The notes: a model not told the origin generated them from the sequence alone. A stretch of 64,000 nt of DNA from Bacteroidota bacterium (GCA_025362395.1 JANYGK010000115.1:62001-126000), one strand, 5' to 3'. Shown: positions 7,869 to 17,313, numbered from the stretch's first letter. Translations and numbers: made by a program.

Positions 7869-10800
7869 TTACCGCATCAGCGTAATATTTCCTTTTTTAA
7901 ATGATTCCCGGCCGTTGTTACATTTAAAGGTCATGTAATAGCCATATACGCCTTGGTCTAACAGCTTACCTTTATACATGCCGTCCCAGCCCTTTTTTAC
8001 GTCGTTGGTCTCAAATAGTTTCTCGCCCCAACGGTCATAAATCGTTAAATATACTTCTGTAATAAAATTACTTCTTATGTATAAAATATCGTTTGTGCCG
8101 TCTCCGTTGGGTGTAAAGCCGGTAGGAAGGTACACCGTGCTTTCATTACAGGCATCGGTGATCATTTCTAAAAAAACACTTTTCAATTTATGAGAACACC
8201 CGTTGTTATCGGTAAAATAAATATCATACTCTCCTGTTTTTACAGGGCTAATGGAAAATTGATTATTCGGTAAATTTTTAACCGGTGTATTTGGTACAAC
8301 GGTCAGCGTACCTGTATAAGGAAATCCGCTAAGCGTTATAGTGGCCGACTGCCCTACTGTTATTGAGTTTGAAGAAACACTGATAGAGGATGTGTTATAC
8401 GTAAAAGGGTATACTGTAACCGTTGTGGTTAAACGTGTTTTACAGGTATCCGATCCTATTATATTACCAATGGTTACTGTATACACAGTTGTATAAGCAG
8501 GAAATGCTTTCGGGTTTGAAATAGAGGTGCTTGTGAGGCCCTGACTTGGCAACCAGTTATAATAATTTCCGCCTGTAGCCTTTAATTGTACGGTATCGGG
8601 CTCACATTTACTCATTGAGTTATTTACGGCAATAGCGGTGAACCCGTTCAGGTTTATAGGCTTAACTACGGTATCGCTGCAACCGCTGCTGTTGGTTACT
8701 ATAAGAGATACATTGTAGGTTTGCGGATTTGAATAATAGTAAAAAGGGTTTTGAATGCTTGAGCCCGATCCGTTGCCGAAATCCCAGGCCCAGCTCACCG
8801 GGCTGAGTGTAGACGCGTCGGTAAATATAACGTCGTTATGGCAAGGGCCTATGGTGTAAGTAAAATCAGCATTTATAACAGGATATACAGTAACGGTTGT
8901 AGTTAATGTTTTAATGCACACTTTATTAAGTAAACTGTTTTGTGTAATGCTAACGGTATAAATAGTTGTAGTTAATGCATTACATGCCGGGTTGGCTACT
9001 AAAGAATTTGAAAGGCCTGTAACCGGTTGCCAACTGTAACTGCTGCCACCTTGAGCTAACAGAGACACTGTTGCATTTGAACACTTTGTTTGTGGGCCGT
9101 TAATGTTTACAGAATCGACGGGTACAATAACCGTTTTAGTGATAGTATCCGCGCAGCCGTAACTCGTTTTGGAAATAAGCATAACCGTGTAAGTGCCGGC
9201 TGTTACAAAGGCATGCGAAAAGTTTTGAGCTGTTGAGATTGCGGTAGAATTAAGGTACCAATAGGCAGGTGTAGTAAGAGGATTGGTTTGATTGACAAAG
9301 TTAACTTTATTTGAGCAGGTATCGATTACTGCTAAAAAATTTGCTACAGGTACTGCCTGAACCGTTATGATAACACTTGCCGTATCGTATAGATTATTGC
9401 AGATAGATGTTTTAACATAGAGATGTGCCGTATAGGTGCCCGGCGCAGTAAATGTTTTTACGGGGTTTAATGTAAGCGAGGTCGTATCATTATTACCAAA
9501 ATCCCACATAAAAGGATGGCCGGCCGTACTGTTGTTATCAAACTCAACGGTTAAAGGGGCGCAACCACCAAGTGTAGAGGTTGCAATACTCGCAATCGCT
9601 GAATTTAATTGAAAATCAAATTTAAAAACGCCATTATTACAATTATTATTATCTGTATTGTGGTTAGGGTTACCGGGTGTTCCCGGCCAAGCGCCCGGCG
9701 TAACCGGAAAATCATCATTGCCCCCACAACCTGCACACACAGACTGATACACTATGCCGTGTTTATCAAAACGGCTGGTTCCCCCATCCACATGTTCATG
9801 GCTGACAGGTCCTCCAAAATACGTTCCATAGATAAGACTTGCCATATTTGGAGCCAACACCATCAGGTAAAAATTAAACCCGTCGGTTGAGGGTTGAATA
9901 GCATTTCCTGTAATAGCCATGCCGTTAGTAGCGTTTAAAAAAATAATGTTACCTCCCCAACCCGATATGTAAATATTTCCTGCACAGTCAACCGAAAAAG
10001 CAGACGGTGATATATTTATATTTCCGTTACCATTACCAAAAACCGTAGCAGCCTGCAAAGCGCTTAACTGAGGATTGAATTTTTGGATGAATTGCTTGCT
10101 GTTCCCATTTGAATACACTCCAGCCGTAACCGGCATGTTTCCTAAAGATTGTCCGTATATGTAAACATTCTGTTGATTATCGAGTTGCACCAAATAGCTT
10201 TGATCGTAATCATTAGTTCCTATAAAGCTGCCATGCATTATAACTGACCCATCATACTTTATTTTACAGAGGTACCCATCGCATTTACCCCCACCATAAG
10301 TTGTATTATAACTTCCGGGGGTAATAGGAAAGTCTGCACTTCGTGTACCTCCCGTAACATAAATATTAAAGGTATCATCTAATGCGAGTGCGTAACCCGC
10401 ATCGTTATTACTGCCACCCAAATAGGTACTGAAGGCTAAAGCGGTAAGTGCAGGATTAAATTTTATTAAAATCGCATCCTGTTTACCTCCCAGAGTTGCA
10501 TCTAAAGCGTTAAGCGTAGGAAAATTGGCAGATTTTGTGCTGCTGTATACATAAATATTATTCAGTGTATCAACCTGTATTTCGCCACGGTACTGGTCAC
10601 CGTAATTGTATTGTAATGAATCAGGCGGATATTCTGTAACATTACCAAAAGGTGTGCTGTATGTAGCAATTACATTATTATAATTTATGCCATCGTTACC
10701 GCTGCCGCCAATATAAGTAGAGGACAACAAAGAGGACCCCGCTGAATTGAACTTAGCTACATAGATGTCTGTACCATTTGCAAAAGCTGTCCCGTTAAAT

Positions 10801-11942
10801 ACAAAACTTATAAAACTGCCACCATTAAAAGTAGCATCATAGCAACCCACAGTGGTAGGGAAATTATTTGAACCCGTGGTTCCGTACAAACACAGGTTAT
10901 CGTTTTTATCCACTACCAGGCTTGATACAGTTTCCGCATCGTTTCCTCCTAAATAAGTGGAATATTTTAAATAGGTGCCTGCTGAATCATATTTAGTAAT
11001 AACAACATCAGTTTTACCGTTGGCAACGGGGTTGTTAAAGGAAACATCATAAGCGCCAAGGGTGGTAGGGTAGCCCACATTAAAAACCGTTCCACCGGAA
11101 TAAAGGTCTCCCCTGTTATCATAAGTTGCCGTCATCCCAAAATTATCGGCTGTACTGCCACTTTGCGCTGCAAACACCAGTAAAGGATCAATGATCAGGT
11201 TTTCATTTTGATCATATTCTTGTAATAATTTAAATGTAACTGTATTGTTTTTTAATATGTATTTAGAAGGAATAATAACTGTATCACCCCTAATTACCTG
11301 GTAAACAAAAGGCTTTTCTTCGATCATTTCTTTAACAGAAGTTAAAATATGAAGCGAACCGTTCACTAATTTCATATTTGCAACGCCGTTATAATGCATT
11401 TTAATGTCACCGGGATTACCGTTAGGCTTAACCACAAAATTATATTTTATAGCCTGACTTTTGCCTAAATAAACCGCGTCAATACCGGGATACAGGCCTG
11501 AAATTAAAATGGTTTTAAAATGTTGAACGTGTGCCGCCCAAGCATGTTCATCTTTTCCTATGTAATAATTATCATAATCAGATGAAGCATTTTCTGAAAC
11601 GATTTGCGGTGTAAGATTGGATTCTAAAAAATCAACGGAATAGGCGTGATATTTTAAAGTGTTGGAAAGCACATGCCCTAAATGCCTCGCGCGGTAAGTA
11701 TCTTTATCATAAAAATGAAAGGTTAACTTACCCGAAGTCTCTACAAATAAAGCGCCTCCATCGAGTTGTGCCCTGTAAGCAATAATTTTATCCCACTGAT
11801 TTTTGTTTTGTGTAAACCGTACCTGTGAGCTTAAGCTTGTATTTGGTGTTTTAACTCTTTGGGAATAGCTAAACAAACTCACCGTTAAAAAAAAAGCTAT
11901 GAATATTAGTTTAATCACTAAAGTAAATTTAATAAAAAACAA
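7869..11942 (-). CDS. Giant T9SS type-B surface protein with SBBP and PKD repeats
   Basis: About 1357 residues, predicted to be exported to the cell surface. After a signal peptide comes a conserved N-terminal module with RFTQNKNQWD and NYYIGKDEHAW, then SBBP-type repeats with YSTYLGG phrases (about residues 300-740), then PKD-like domains (WDFGNGSG, MWDFGNNDTT; about 780-1150), and a C-terminal type-B sorting domain (FTPNGDGTNDIL, YDRWGEKLFET, GVYGYYMTFKC). The family is adhesin-like. The only start codons in frame are TTG at 11942, directly after a stop codon, and GTG at 11918; the GTG gives a more usual signal peptide (MIKLIFIAFFLTVSLFSYSQ). The gene heads an operon with the PorP/SprF and OmpA-family genes. 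Confidence 0.9.
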   Translation of the reverse strand: MFFIKFTLVIKLIFIAFFLTVSLFSYSQRVKTPNTSLSSQVRFTQNKNQWDKIIAYRAQLDGGALFVETSGKLTFHFYDKDTYRARHLGHVLSNTLKYHAYSVDFLESNLTPQIVSENASSDYDNYYIGKDEHAWAAHVQHFKTILISGLYPGIDAVYLGKSQAIKYNFVVKPNGNPGDIKMHYNGVANMKLVNGSLHILTSVKEMIEEKPFVYQVIRGDTVIIPSKYILKNNTVTFKLLQEYDQNENLIIDPLLVFAAQSGSTADNFGMTATYDNRGDLYSGGTVFNVGYPTTLGAYDVSFNNPVANGKTDVVITKYDSAGTYLKYSTYLGGNDAETVSSLVVDKNDNLCLYGTTGSNNFPTTVGCYDATFNGGSFISFVFNGTAFANGTDIYVAKFNSAGSSLLSSTYIGGSGNDGINYNNVIATYSTPFGNVTEYPPDSLQYNYGDQYRGEIQVDTLNNIYVYSSTKSANFPTLNALDATLGGKQDAILIKFNPALTALAFSTYLGGSNNDAGYALALDDTFNIYVTGGTRSADFPITPGSYNTTYGGGKCDGYLCKIKYDGSVIMHGSFIGTNDYDQSYLVQLDNQQNVYIYGQSLGNMPVTAGVYSNGNSKQFIQKFNPQLSALQAATVFGNGNGNINISPSAFSVDCAGNIYISGWGGNIIFLNATNGMAITGNAIQPSTDGFNFYLMVLAPNMASLIYGTYFGGPVSHEHVDGGTSRFDKHGIVYQSVCAGCGGNDDFPVTPGAWPGTPGNPNHNTDNNNCNNGVFKFDFQLNSAIASIATSTLGGCAPLTVEFDNNSTAGHPFMWDFGNNDTTSLTLNPVKTFTAPGTYTAHLYVKTSICNNLYDTASVIITVQAVPVANFLAVIDTCSNKVNFVNQTNPLTTPAYWYLNSTAISTAQNFSHAFVTAGTYTVMLISKTSYGCADTITKTVIVPVDSVNINGPQTKCSNATVSLLAQGGSSYSWQPVTGLSNSLVANPACNALTTTIYTVSITQNSLLNKVCIKTLTTTVTVYPVINADFTYTIGPCHNDVIFTDASTLSPVSWAWDFGNGSGSSIQNPFYYYSNPQTYNVSLIVTNSSGCSDTVVKPINLNGFTAIAVNNSMSKCEPDTVQLKATGGNYYNWLPSQGLTSTSISNPKAFPAYTTVYTVTIGNIIGSDTCKTRLTTTVTVYPFTYNTSSISVSSNSITVGQSATITLSGFPYTGTLTVVPNTPVKNLPNNQFSISPVKTGEYDIYFTDNNGCSHKLKSVFLEMITDACNESTVYLPTGFTPNGDGTNDILYIRSNFITEVYLTIYDRWGEKLFETNDVKKGWDGMYKGKLLDQGVYGYYMTFKCNNGRESFKKGNITLMR

Positions 11943-12007
11943 TCACATTACCACGGGTTTCTCAACTTTTAGCCGACTGTAACCCTTAATGAGTTATCGC
12001 AATAAAA

Positions 12008-12037
12008 AAAGGTTATTTACTCACGTAAATAACCTTT
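12008..12037 (-). terminator. Terminator hairpin downstream of the small membrane protein gene
   Basis: A perfect 13-bp inverted repeat (12008-12020 and 12025-12037) with a 4-base loop, flanked by A-runs on one side and T-rich sequence on the minus-strand exit. It lies 20 bp after the stop of the gene at 12058-12258 and ahead of the giant surface-protein operon. Confidence 0.75.
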
Positions 12038-12057
12038 CAAAAAAAACAATATGTATA

Positions 12058-12258
12058 TTATCTTAAAGTGCCGTTTTTATCAGCTTCTTTAGTTTGTTTA
12101 ATAATTTGTAATGTTTGATAAATCAATAAAAAAAGAATGATGCTCCACATAATAATATTGGGGATATGGCCTAAATGTTTCATCCCTCTGAATACCCATA
12201 GAGAAAAATCACCAATAGCGTAAAAAACATCTGTCATTGTAATCATTAAAGAAGTCAT
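12058..12258 (-). CDS. Small single-pass membrane protein, DUF6341-like
   Basis: A 66-residue protein with one clear transmembrane helix at about residues 31-52 (IPNIIMWSIILFLLIYQT) and a basic, polar C-terminus. From memory it resembles the DUF6341 family of Bacteroidota, which is usually found beside the DUF6427 family; the neighbouring divergent gene looks like DUF6427, and this supports the assignment. The function of both families is unknown. A strong hairpin terminator follows the stop codon. The family name is given with moderate confidence, the existence of the gene with good confidence. Confidence 0.65.
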   Translation of the reverse strand: MTSLMITMTDVFYAIGDFSLWVFRGMKHLGHIPNIIMWSIILFLLIYQTLQIIKQTKEADKNGTLR

Positions 12259-12332
12259 ATTAATCTTATTTTGTAAGTTTACAGCACAAAAATATAAATT
12301 TTATTATATAAAACACTTTTTTATCTTAAAAA

Positions 12333-13322
12333 ATGATTGTTGGCGCTTTAAAAAACAATACACAACTTTCTGTTATTGTACTTCTTATAATATGTTTAGG
12401 ACTTTGGGTCAATACAATTATTTGCTCAACAACCTATTTGCCTGACTCTTCTTACAATGAGCATATCTTATATTACTTTTTTTTTAGCAGTCAGCTTTCT
12501 TTTTTGGCTACACAAATCATTGCCTGCCTGGTAGTTTTAGCAGGAGCATTTTTTGTTAATTTCATTGCCGTTCAGCAGGAAATTACTTTTAAAACTAATT
12601 TTTTACCTTCTTTTTTTTACATTTTATTTTCTTTTTCGGCTACGGCCAAAAACTCACTGGAGCCATTACTGGTAGCAAACTTATTTGTATTGGCCGCCTT
12701 ATATTTTTTAATCAACAGCTACAGGCGCGAAGAAGCCTTACCGGAATTTTTTAATGCAGGCTTATGTATGGGCATAGCATCCTTTTTTTATATTGATTAT
12801 TTGGTGATCATCCCAATCCTTTTTATCGCTTTACTTATTTTAAGAGCCTTTAACTGGCGCGAATGGGTGGTAGTATTAATTGGATTATTGGTACCGCTAT
12901 TTATTTATATGTGTCTTTGTTATTTGGGCAACAGGGATGTGTTTACTTTTTATAATATGATGAATGAAGCCATTCATCAATTGCAATTACCGGTGATTTC
13001 CGAATTTTATATCAGCTTTTTAATTATAACGGGTTTACTGCTTGTATTCGCCCTTTTTTACTATTTAGGCAAAGGATTTGGCGGTAAAATAAAAACTCAA
13101 AAAACAAAATATATTATATTGTGGTTACTGGGACTATGTATGCTAATGGCCTTTTTTGAGCCTTTACAGGATATGATCCTGCTGTCATGCATTATTCCGT
13201 TAAGTATTATATTGGGCGACTATATTGCTGAAGTTAAACAACTCAAAATTGCCAATACATTATTGGTGTTATTTATAGGTGCTTTTGTAGTGGTTTATTT
13301 TTATTCGTTGGGAATTATATAA
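12333..13322 (+). CDS. Polytopic membrane protein, DUF6427-like
   Basis: A 329-residue, very hydrophobic protein with about eight to ten predicted transmembrane helices and few charged loops. It resembles the DUF6427 family of Bacteroidota membrane proteins, whose members are of unknown function and often lie next to a small DUF6341 protein and purine-biosynthesis genes. Here the DUF6341-like gene is divergent, with starts 74 bp apart, and purQ follows after 83 bp. No catalytic motif can be seen. The family call rests on recall of the pattern and its neighbourhood. Confidence 0.65.
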   Translation: MIVGALKNNTQLSVIVLLIICLGLWVNTIICSTTYLPDSSYNEHILYYFFFSSQLSFLATQIIACLVVLAGAFFVNFIAVQQEITFKTNFLPSFFYILFSFSATAKNSLEPLLVANLFVLAALYFLINSYRREEALPEFFNAGLCMGIASFFYIDYLVIIPILFIALLILRAFNWREWVVVLIGLLVPLFIYMCLCYLGNRDVFTFYNMMNEAIHQLQLPVISEFYISFLIITGLLLVFALFYYLGKGFGGKIKTQKTKYIILWLLGLCMLMAFFEPLQDMILLSCIIPLSIILGDYIAEVKQLKIANTLLVLFIGAFVVVYFYSLGII

Positions 13323-13363
13323 ACGTGTTTAAAAAATTATATGCGATTTAGTTGGATTTCCCC

Positions 13364-13371
13364 TACTTTTG
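13364..13371 (+). promoter_or_regulatory. Possible -7 promoter element of purQ
   Basis: TACTTTTG fits the Bacteroidota -7 consensus TAnnTTTG and lies 34 bp upstream of the purQ start. No well-spaced upstream TTG element was found, so support is partial. Confidence 0.4.
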
Positions 13372-13405
13372 CACTACAGTATTAAAAATTTAAAATTAAG
13401 CTATA

Positions 13406-14101
13406 ATGAAATTTGGAGTTGTTGTTTTTCCCGGTTCTAATTGTGATGAAGATATGGTGTATGTGTTGCGCGATATTATGAAACAGGAAACTATAAAGTT
13501 GTGGCATAAAAATACTGATTTGGAAGGCTGTACCCATATTATTTTACCGGGCGGGTTTTCTTACGGCGACTACTTAAGAAGCGGTGCCATTGCGCGTTTT
13601 TCACCAATCATGAACAGTGTTATTCCTCATGCCGAAAATGGTGGTTTTGTTTTTGGCGTGTGTAACGGGTTCCAAATTTTATGCGAAAGCGGCTTGTTGC
13701 CCGGCGCATTATTACACAACGCCAGCCGTAAATTTATTTGCAAAAATGTATATGTAAAAGTGGATAATATGAATACTGCGTTAACTAATTCCGTTCCTCA
13801 AAAGGCCTTAAAAATTCCGATTGCTCATGGTGAAGGAAGGTATTTTGCCGATTCCGAAACAATGGCTGCGCTTAAAAAAAACAATCAAATTATTTTTAAA
13901 TACTGTAACGAACAAGGTGATGTTACGGCGGAGGCAAACCCTAACGGCACTGCCGACAATATTGCAGGCATTTGCAACGCCGGTAAAAATGTATTTGGCA
14001 TGATGCCGCATCCTGAGCGTGCCGCAGACGAGCTTTTGTCAAATACTGACGGTAAGTTTTTATTTGAAAGCATTTTAAAGTCAGCCTTAGTTCATGCATA
14101 A
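13406..14101 (+). CDS. purQ: Phosphoribosylformylglycinamidine synthase subunit PurQ
   Basis: A 231-residue class-I glutamine amidotransferase. It supplies ammonia from glutamine to PurL for the conversion of FGAR to FGAM, the fourth step of purine synthesis. The N-terminus VVVFPGSNCDED, the oxyanion region LPGGFSYGDYLRSGAIA, the nucleophile Cys86 in FGVCNGFQIL and the His/Glu pair in MMPHPERAADELL near the C-terminus are all present. Length is usual for the stand-alone bacterial subunit. This implies that the organism uses the three-part PurSQL enzyme or a PurL without its own amidotransferase domain; purL and purS are not in the window. Confidence 0.96.
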   Translation: MKFGVVVFPGSNCDEDMVYVLRDIMKQETIKLWHKNTDLEGCTHIILPGGFSYGDYLRSGAIARFSPIMNSVIPHAENGGFVFGVCNGFQILCESGLLPGALLHNASRKFICKNVYVKVDNMNTALTNSVPQKALKIPIAHGEGRYFADSETMAALKKNNQIIFKYCNEQGDVTAEANPNGTADNIAGICNAGKNVFGMMPHPERAADELLSNTDGKFLFESILKSALVHA

Positions 14102-14196
14102 CACCTTATGGGCAGCATTGATGTTTTAGTTTATTTTTCTTAAAAGTTAATTATTACAAAATACCATACCCTTTTTTGGGTATATAAAACTTCCGT

Positions 14197-14225
14197 ATAA
14201 TCAGTTACTTTTAATCACTGATTAT
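14197..14225. promoter_or_regulatory. Inverted repeat covering the feoA start, candidate operator
   Basis: A perfect 9-bp dyad (ATAATCAGT at 14197-14205, ACTGATTAT at 14217-14225) with an 11-bp spacer. The right arm includes the first two bases of the feoA ATG. The spacer contains TACTTTTA, close to a -7 element. It could bind an iron-responsive repressor of the Fur or DtxR type, or form a hairpin that affects translation of feoA. Another small hairpin, ATACCC-TTTTTT-GGGTAT, lies at 14166-14183. Confidence 0.45.
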
Positions 14226-14457
14226 GTCCACTCTCGATACATTAAAACAAGGCGAAACTGCCACCATACAAACCTTTAACGATGCCTTTTTATCATTAAA
14301 GTTAATTGAAATGGGCTGTTTACCCGGCGAAACTGTAAAGCTTGCTTATACTGCCCCCTTTGGCGATCCCATTGCTATTGAAGTATCCGGTTACACATTA
14401 AGCTTAAGAAAACAGGAAGCCTCAACCGTTGTGGTAAGTGTAAACACGAAAAATTAA
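14224..14457 (+). CDS. feoA: Ferrous iron transport protein A
   Basis: A 77-residue FeoA with an SH3-like fold. The family pattern LIEMGCLPGETVKLAYTAPFGDPIAIEV is seen across residues 28-55 or so, followed by the LSLRKQEA segment. FeoA is a small cytoplasmic protein that supports the FeoB ferrous-iron transporter. The ATG start is overlapped by an inverted repeat, and feoB starts 9 bp after the stop codon, so the two are co-transcribed. Length and position are those of classical feoAB operons. Confidence 0.93.
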   Translation: MSTLDTLKQGETATIQTFNDAFLSLKLIEMGCLPGETVKLAYTAPFGDPIAIEVSGYTLSLRKQEASTVVVSVNTKN

Positions 14458-14466
14458 TGCTATTTT

Positions 14467-16485
14467 TTGACAAACCCTTTGCCTCATATTTCCATTGCCT
14501 TAGTCGGTAATCCTAACAGCGGGAAATCCACTCTTTTCAATTCATTAACAGGTCTCAATCAAAAAACCGGTAACTACGCAGGCGTTACGGTTGACAAGCA
14601 TTACGGCACTTATAAATACAATAATACCTCGGTTACCGTTACCGACTTACCCGGCACTTATAGTTTATTTCCAAAATCAATGGATGAGGAAGTAGCCTGT
14701 AAAGCTTTGTTAAGCGAAGGCGAAAAAGTAGATGTTGCCATCATTGTAGTGGATGCCTCAAACTTAAAACGCCATTTGTTATTGGCTACACAGGTCATTG
14801 ATTTAAAAATGCCCTGCGTATTGGCCTTGAATATGATAGATGAAGCCGATAAAAGTAACATCACCATTTATGTTTCAGAATTAGAAAAACTGCTCGGCAT
14901 CGATGTCATCCCTATTGATTCGAGAAATAAAAAAGGCATTGAAGATTTGCAGAAAGCAGTTGTAAAGGCTAAGATCTCCAATACCGTATTTTATAATTTC
15001 GAAAAACAAAAAGAGCTGCTTCCTGATTGCGCTTCATATACTGATATTATTAAAGAAGATCTTTCCGTAAAAGGCTTAAATACCAATGCTGTCAACGATT
15101 TCGAACTTGCCGATAATATTCATCGCTTTTCTACCATAAATTATATTATAGCTAAATGTGTAAAGCAGCCTCAGCATGTTAATAAGAGTGTAACACAAAA
15201 GCTGGATCAATTTTTTACACATAAAATTTTCGGGTTTTTATTCTTCTTACTTATTCTTTTTATTGTTTTTCAATTCATCTTTTTTATTGCCGAATATCCT
15301 ATGTCGTGGATAGAAGACGGCTTTTTGTTCCTGATGAATTTTACTTCCGGTATATTACCGAAAGGGCAGCTTAATGACTTAATTGTAAATGGAGTTTTAG
15401 CGGGTATCAGCGGCATTGTTGTATTTATTCCGCAAATTGCCTTACTGTTTTTCTTTATTGCCATTTTAGAAGATACAGGCTACATGGCACGTGCAAGCTT
15501 TATATTAGATAAACTCATGCGCCGTTTCGGCCTGAACGGAAAATCAGTAATCCCTATGATCAGCAGTGTAGCATGTGCCGTTCCTTCCATTATGAGTACA
15601 CGTACCATTATGAATTGGAAGGATAGAATGATCACCATTTTAGTAACACCCTTAATAAGCTGCTCGGCACGCCTGCCTGTTTACACCTTACTTATTGGGA
15701 TCATGTTTGCAGGTAAGGAATCGTTAGGCATTTTCAGTTACCAGGGCTTAGTGTTAATGGGCATGTACCTGTTAGGCTTTGCAGCCGCCTTAATAGCGGC
15801 AATTGTTTTAAAATATGTTTTAAAAACAAAGGAAAAAAGTTATTTTATTATGGAGTTGCCCGTATACAGAAAGCCCCAATTGCAAACGGTTATTATGTTG
15901 GTGTTTGATAAAGTAAAAGTATTTTTATTTGATGCCGGAAAAATTATTTTGGCAATTTCTATTATCCTTTGGTTCCTGACAAGCCATGCGCCGGGCAACG
16001 CGTTTAGTACCATTGAAAAAAATGCCCTGGCTCAGCAAACCATAAAACAGGTAAACAAGTATGAACTAAATTCACAAAAACTGGAAGCATCTTACGCCGG
16101 TATTTTAGGAAAAAAAATAGAACCTGCCATTAAGCCTTTGGGATTTGATTGGAAAATAGGAATTGCGTTGATCACTTCTTTTGCCGCGCGTGAAGTTTTT
16201 GTTGGAACCATGGCAACCATATACAGTACAGGCGATACAGAAAATTCGGAAACACTGCGGGAAAAGTTGATGTCGGAAAAAGAATATGAAACCGGTAAGC
16301 CCGTTTACACGAGTGCGGTTTGTTGGTCATTGCTAGTATTTTATGCTTTTGCGATGCAGTGTATGAGTACGTTGGCAACCACTTACAGGGAAACAAAACA
16401 TTGGAAATGGCCTGCCGTACAATTAGTTTTTATGAGTGGTTTGGCATATCTTTCCTCCTTACTGGTATATACTGTTTTAAGTTAA
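14467..16485 (+). CDS. feoB: Ferrous iron transporter FeoB, with a TTG start
   Basis: A 672-residue inner-membrane Fe(II) transporter with an N-terminal G-domain: G1 GNPNSGKST at residues 14-22, G3 DLPGTYS near 60, G4 NMID near 121. The two Gate regions of the membrane domain carry the conserved cysteines in VACAVPSIMSTR and SCSARLPVY. The only start codons before G1 in this frame are TTG at 14467 and 14479. An ATG that overlaps the feoA stop (14457) is out of frame and encodes just 17 residues, so it is not the start. Slightly shorter than E. coli FeoB (773 residues), mostly at the C-terminus. Confidence 0.95.
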   Translation: MTNPLPHISIALVGNPNSGKSTLFNSLTGLNQKTGNYAGVTVDKHYGTYKYNNTSVTVTDLPGTYSLFPKSMDEEVACKALLSEGEKVDVAIIVVDASNLKRHLLLATQVIDLKMPCVLALNMIDEADKSNITIYVSELEKLLGIDVIPIDSRNKKGIEDLQKAVVKAKISNTVFYNFEKQKELLPDCASYTDIIKEDLSVKGLNTNAVNDFELADNIHRFSTINYIIAKCVKQPQHVNKSVTQKLDQFFTHKIFGFLFFLLILFIVFQFIFFIAEYPMSWIEDGFLFLMNFTSGILPKGQLNDLIVNGVLAGISGIVVFIPQIALLFFFIAILEDTGYMARASFILDKLMRRFGLNGKSVIPMISSVACAVPSIMSTRTIMNWKDRMITILVTPLISCSARLPVYTLLIGIMFAGKESLGIFSYQGLVLMGMYLLGFAAALIAAIVLKYVLKTKEKSYFIMELPVYRKPQLQTVIMLVFDKVKVFLFDAGKIILAISIILWFLTSHAPGNAFSTIEKNALAQQTIKQVNKYELNSQKLEASYAGILGKKIEPAIKPLGFDWKIGIALITSFAAREVFVGTMATIYSTGDTENSETLREKLMSEKEYETGKPVYTSAVCWSLLVFYAFAMQCMSTLATTYRETKHWKWPAVQLVFMSGLAYLSSLLVYTVLS

Positions 16486-17313
16486 ATGACAATGGATTAT
16501 CAAAAGCTCTTGCATCATACAATTATTGCTGCCGTGTTGGCCGGCAATGATATTTTAGAGGTTTACAATACTGATTTTAATGTAGAATACAAAGAAGATA
16601 AATCACCTTTGACGCTGGCAGATAAAAAGGCAAGCGATAAAATTATTCATGAATTGCAACGGTTCGAAATACCGGTATTAAGTGAGGAAGGTGAAGAAAT
16701 ACCTTTTGAAGTCCGAAGACAATGGAGAAAATTATGGATCGTTGACCCATTGGACGGTACAAAAGAATTTGTAAAGCGTAACGGGGAGTTTACTGTAAAT
16801 ATAGCCCTTGTAGAAGATCATGTGCCAACATTAGGTGTTATTTATTCTCCTGTATTTAAAGACTTATATTTTGCCTCTAAAACTATAGGCGCTTATAAAA
16901 TAGACAGGCACGATTTTATATCTTTGATAGAAAACATTGATCAAATATCTCTAGACGAATTATTGGTTGTGGCGACAAAGCTCCCGGTTATTACCGACAG
17001 GACAAATTATGTAGTGGTTGCAAGCCGCTCGCACATGAGTACGGAAACACACCAACATATTGAAGCATTAAAATTAAACCACACACAAGTTGATATTGCA
17101 ACTACCGGGAGCAGCATAAAAATGTGTTGGGTAGCAGAAGGTATTGCCGATGAATATCCGCGTTTCGGGCCAACCATGGAATGGGATACGGCTGCCGGAC
17201 AAGCCATTTTACAGGAAGCAAATTGCAGGTTAATTGATCATGAAACCGGGCAACCGATGTTATATAACCGAGAAAATTTATTAAACAATTGGTTTATCGC
17301 AAAACGTGATTAA
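16486..17313 (+). CDS. cysQ: 3'(2'),5'-bisphosphate nucleotidase CysQ
   Basis: A 275-residue inositol-monophosphatase superfamily enzyme that hydrolyses 3'-phosphoadenosine 5'-phosphate to AMP, recycling the by-product of sulfate assimilation and sulfotransfer. The metal-binding motif DPLDGTKEFVKRNGEFTVNIAL (about residues 86-107), the SEEGEE segment and the C-terminal WDTAAGQAIL motif are all there. The ATG directly follows the feoB stop; a second ATG two codons later is also possible. The gene is probably read from the feoAB transcript. No sulfate-assimilation genes are nearby. Confidence 0.93.
   Translation: MTMDYQKLLHHTIIAAVLAGNDILEVYNTDFNVEYKEDKSPLTLADKKASDKIIHELQRFEIPVLSEEGEEIPFEVRRQWRKLWIVDPLDGTKEFVKRNGEFTVNIALVEDHVPTLGVIYSPVFKDLYFASKTIGAYKIDRHDFISLIENIDQISLDELLVVATKLPVITDRTNYVVVASRSHMSTETHQHIEALKLNHTQVDIATTGSSIKMCWVAEGIADEYPRFGPTMEWDTAAGQAILQEANCRLIDHETGQPMLYNRENLLNNWFIAKRD

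Noticed and set aside
16320-16550. Small frame bridging the feoB end and cysQ start
   Set aside because: It overlaps two well-supported genes in another frame and has no features of its own.
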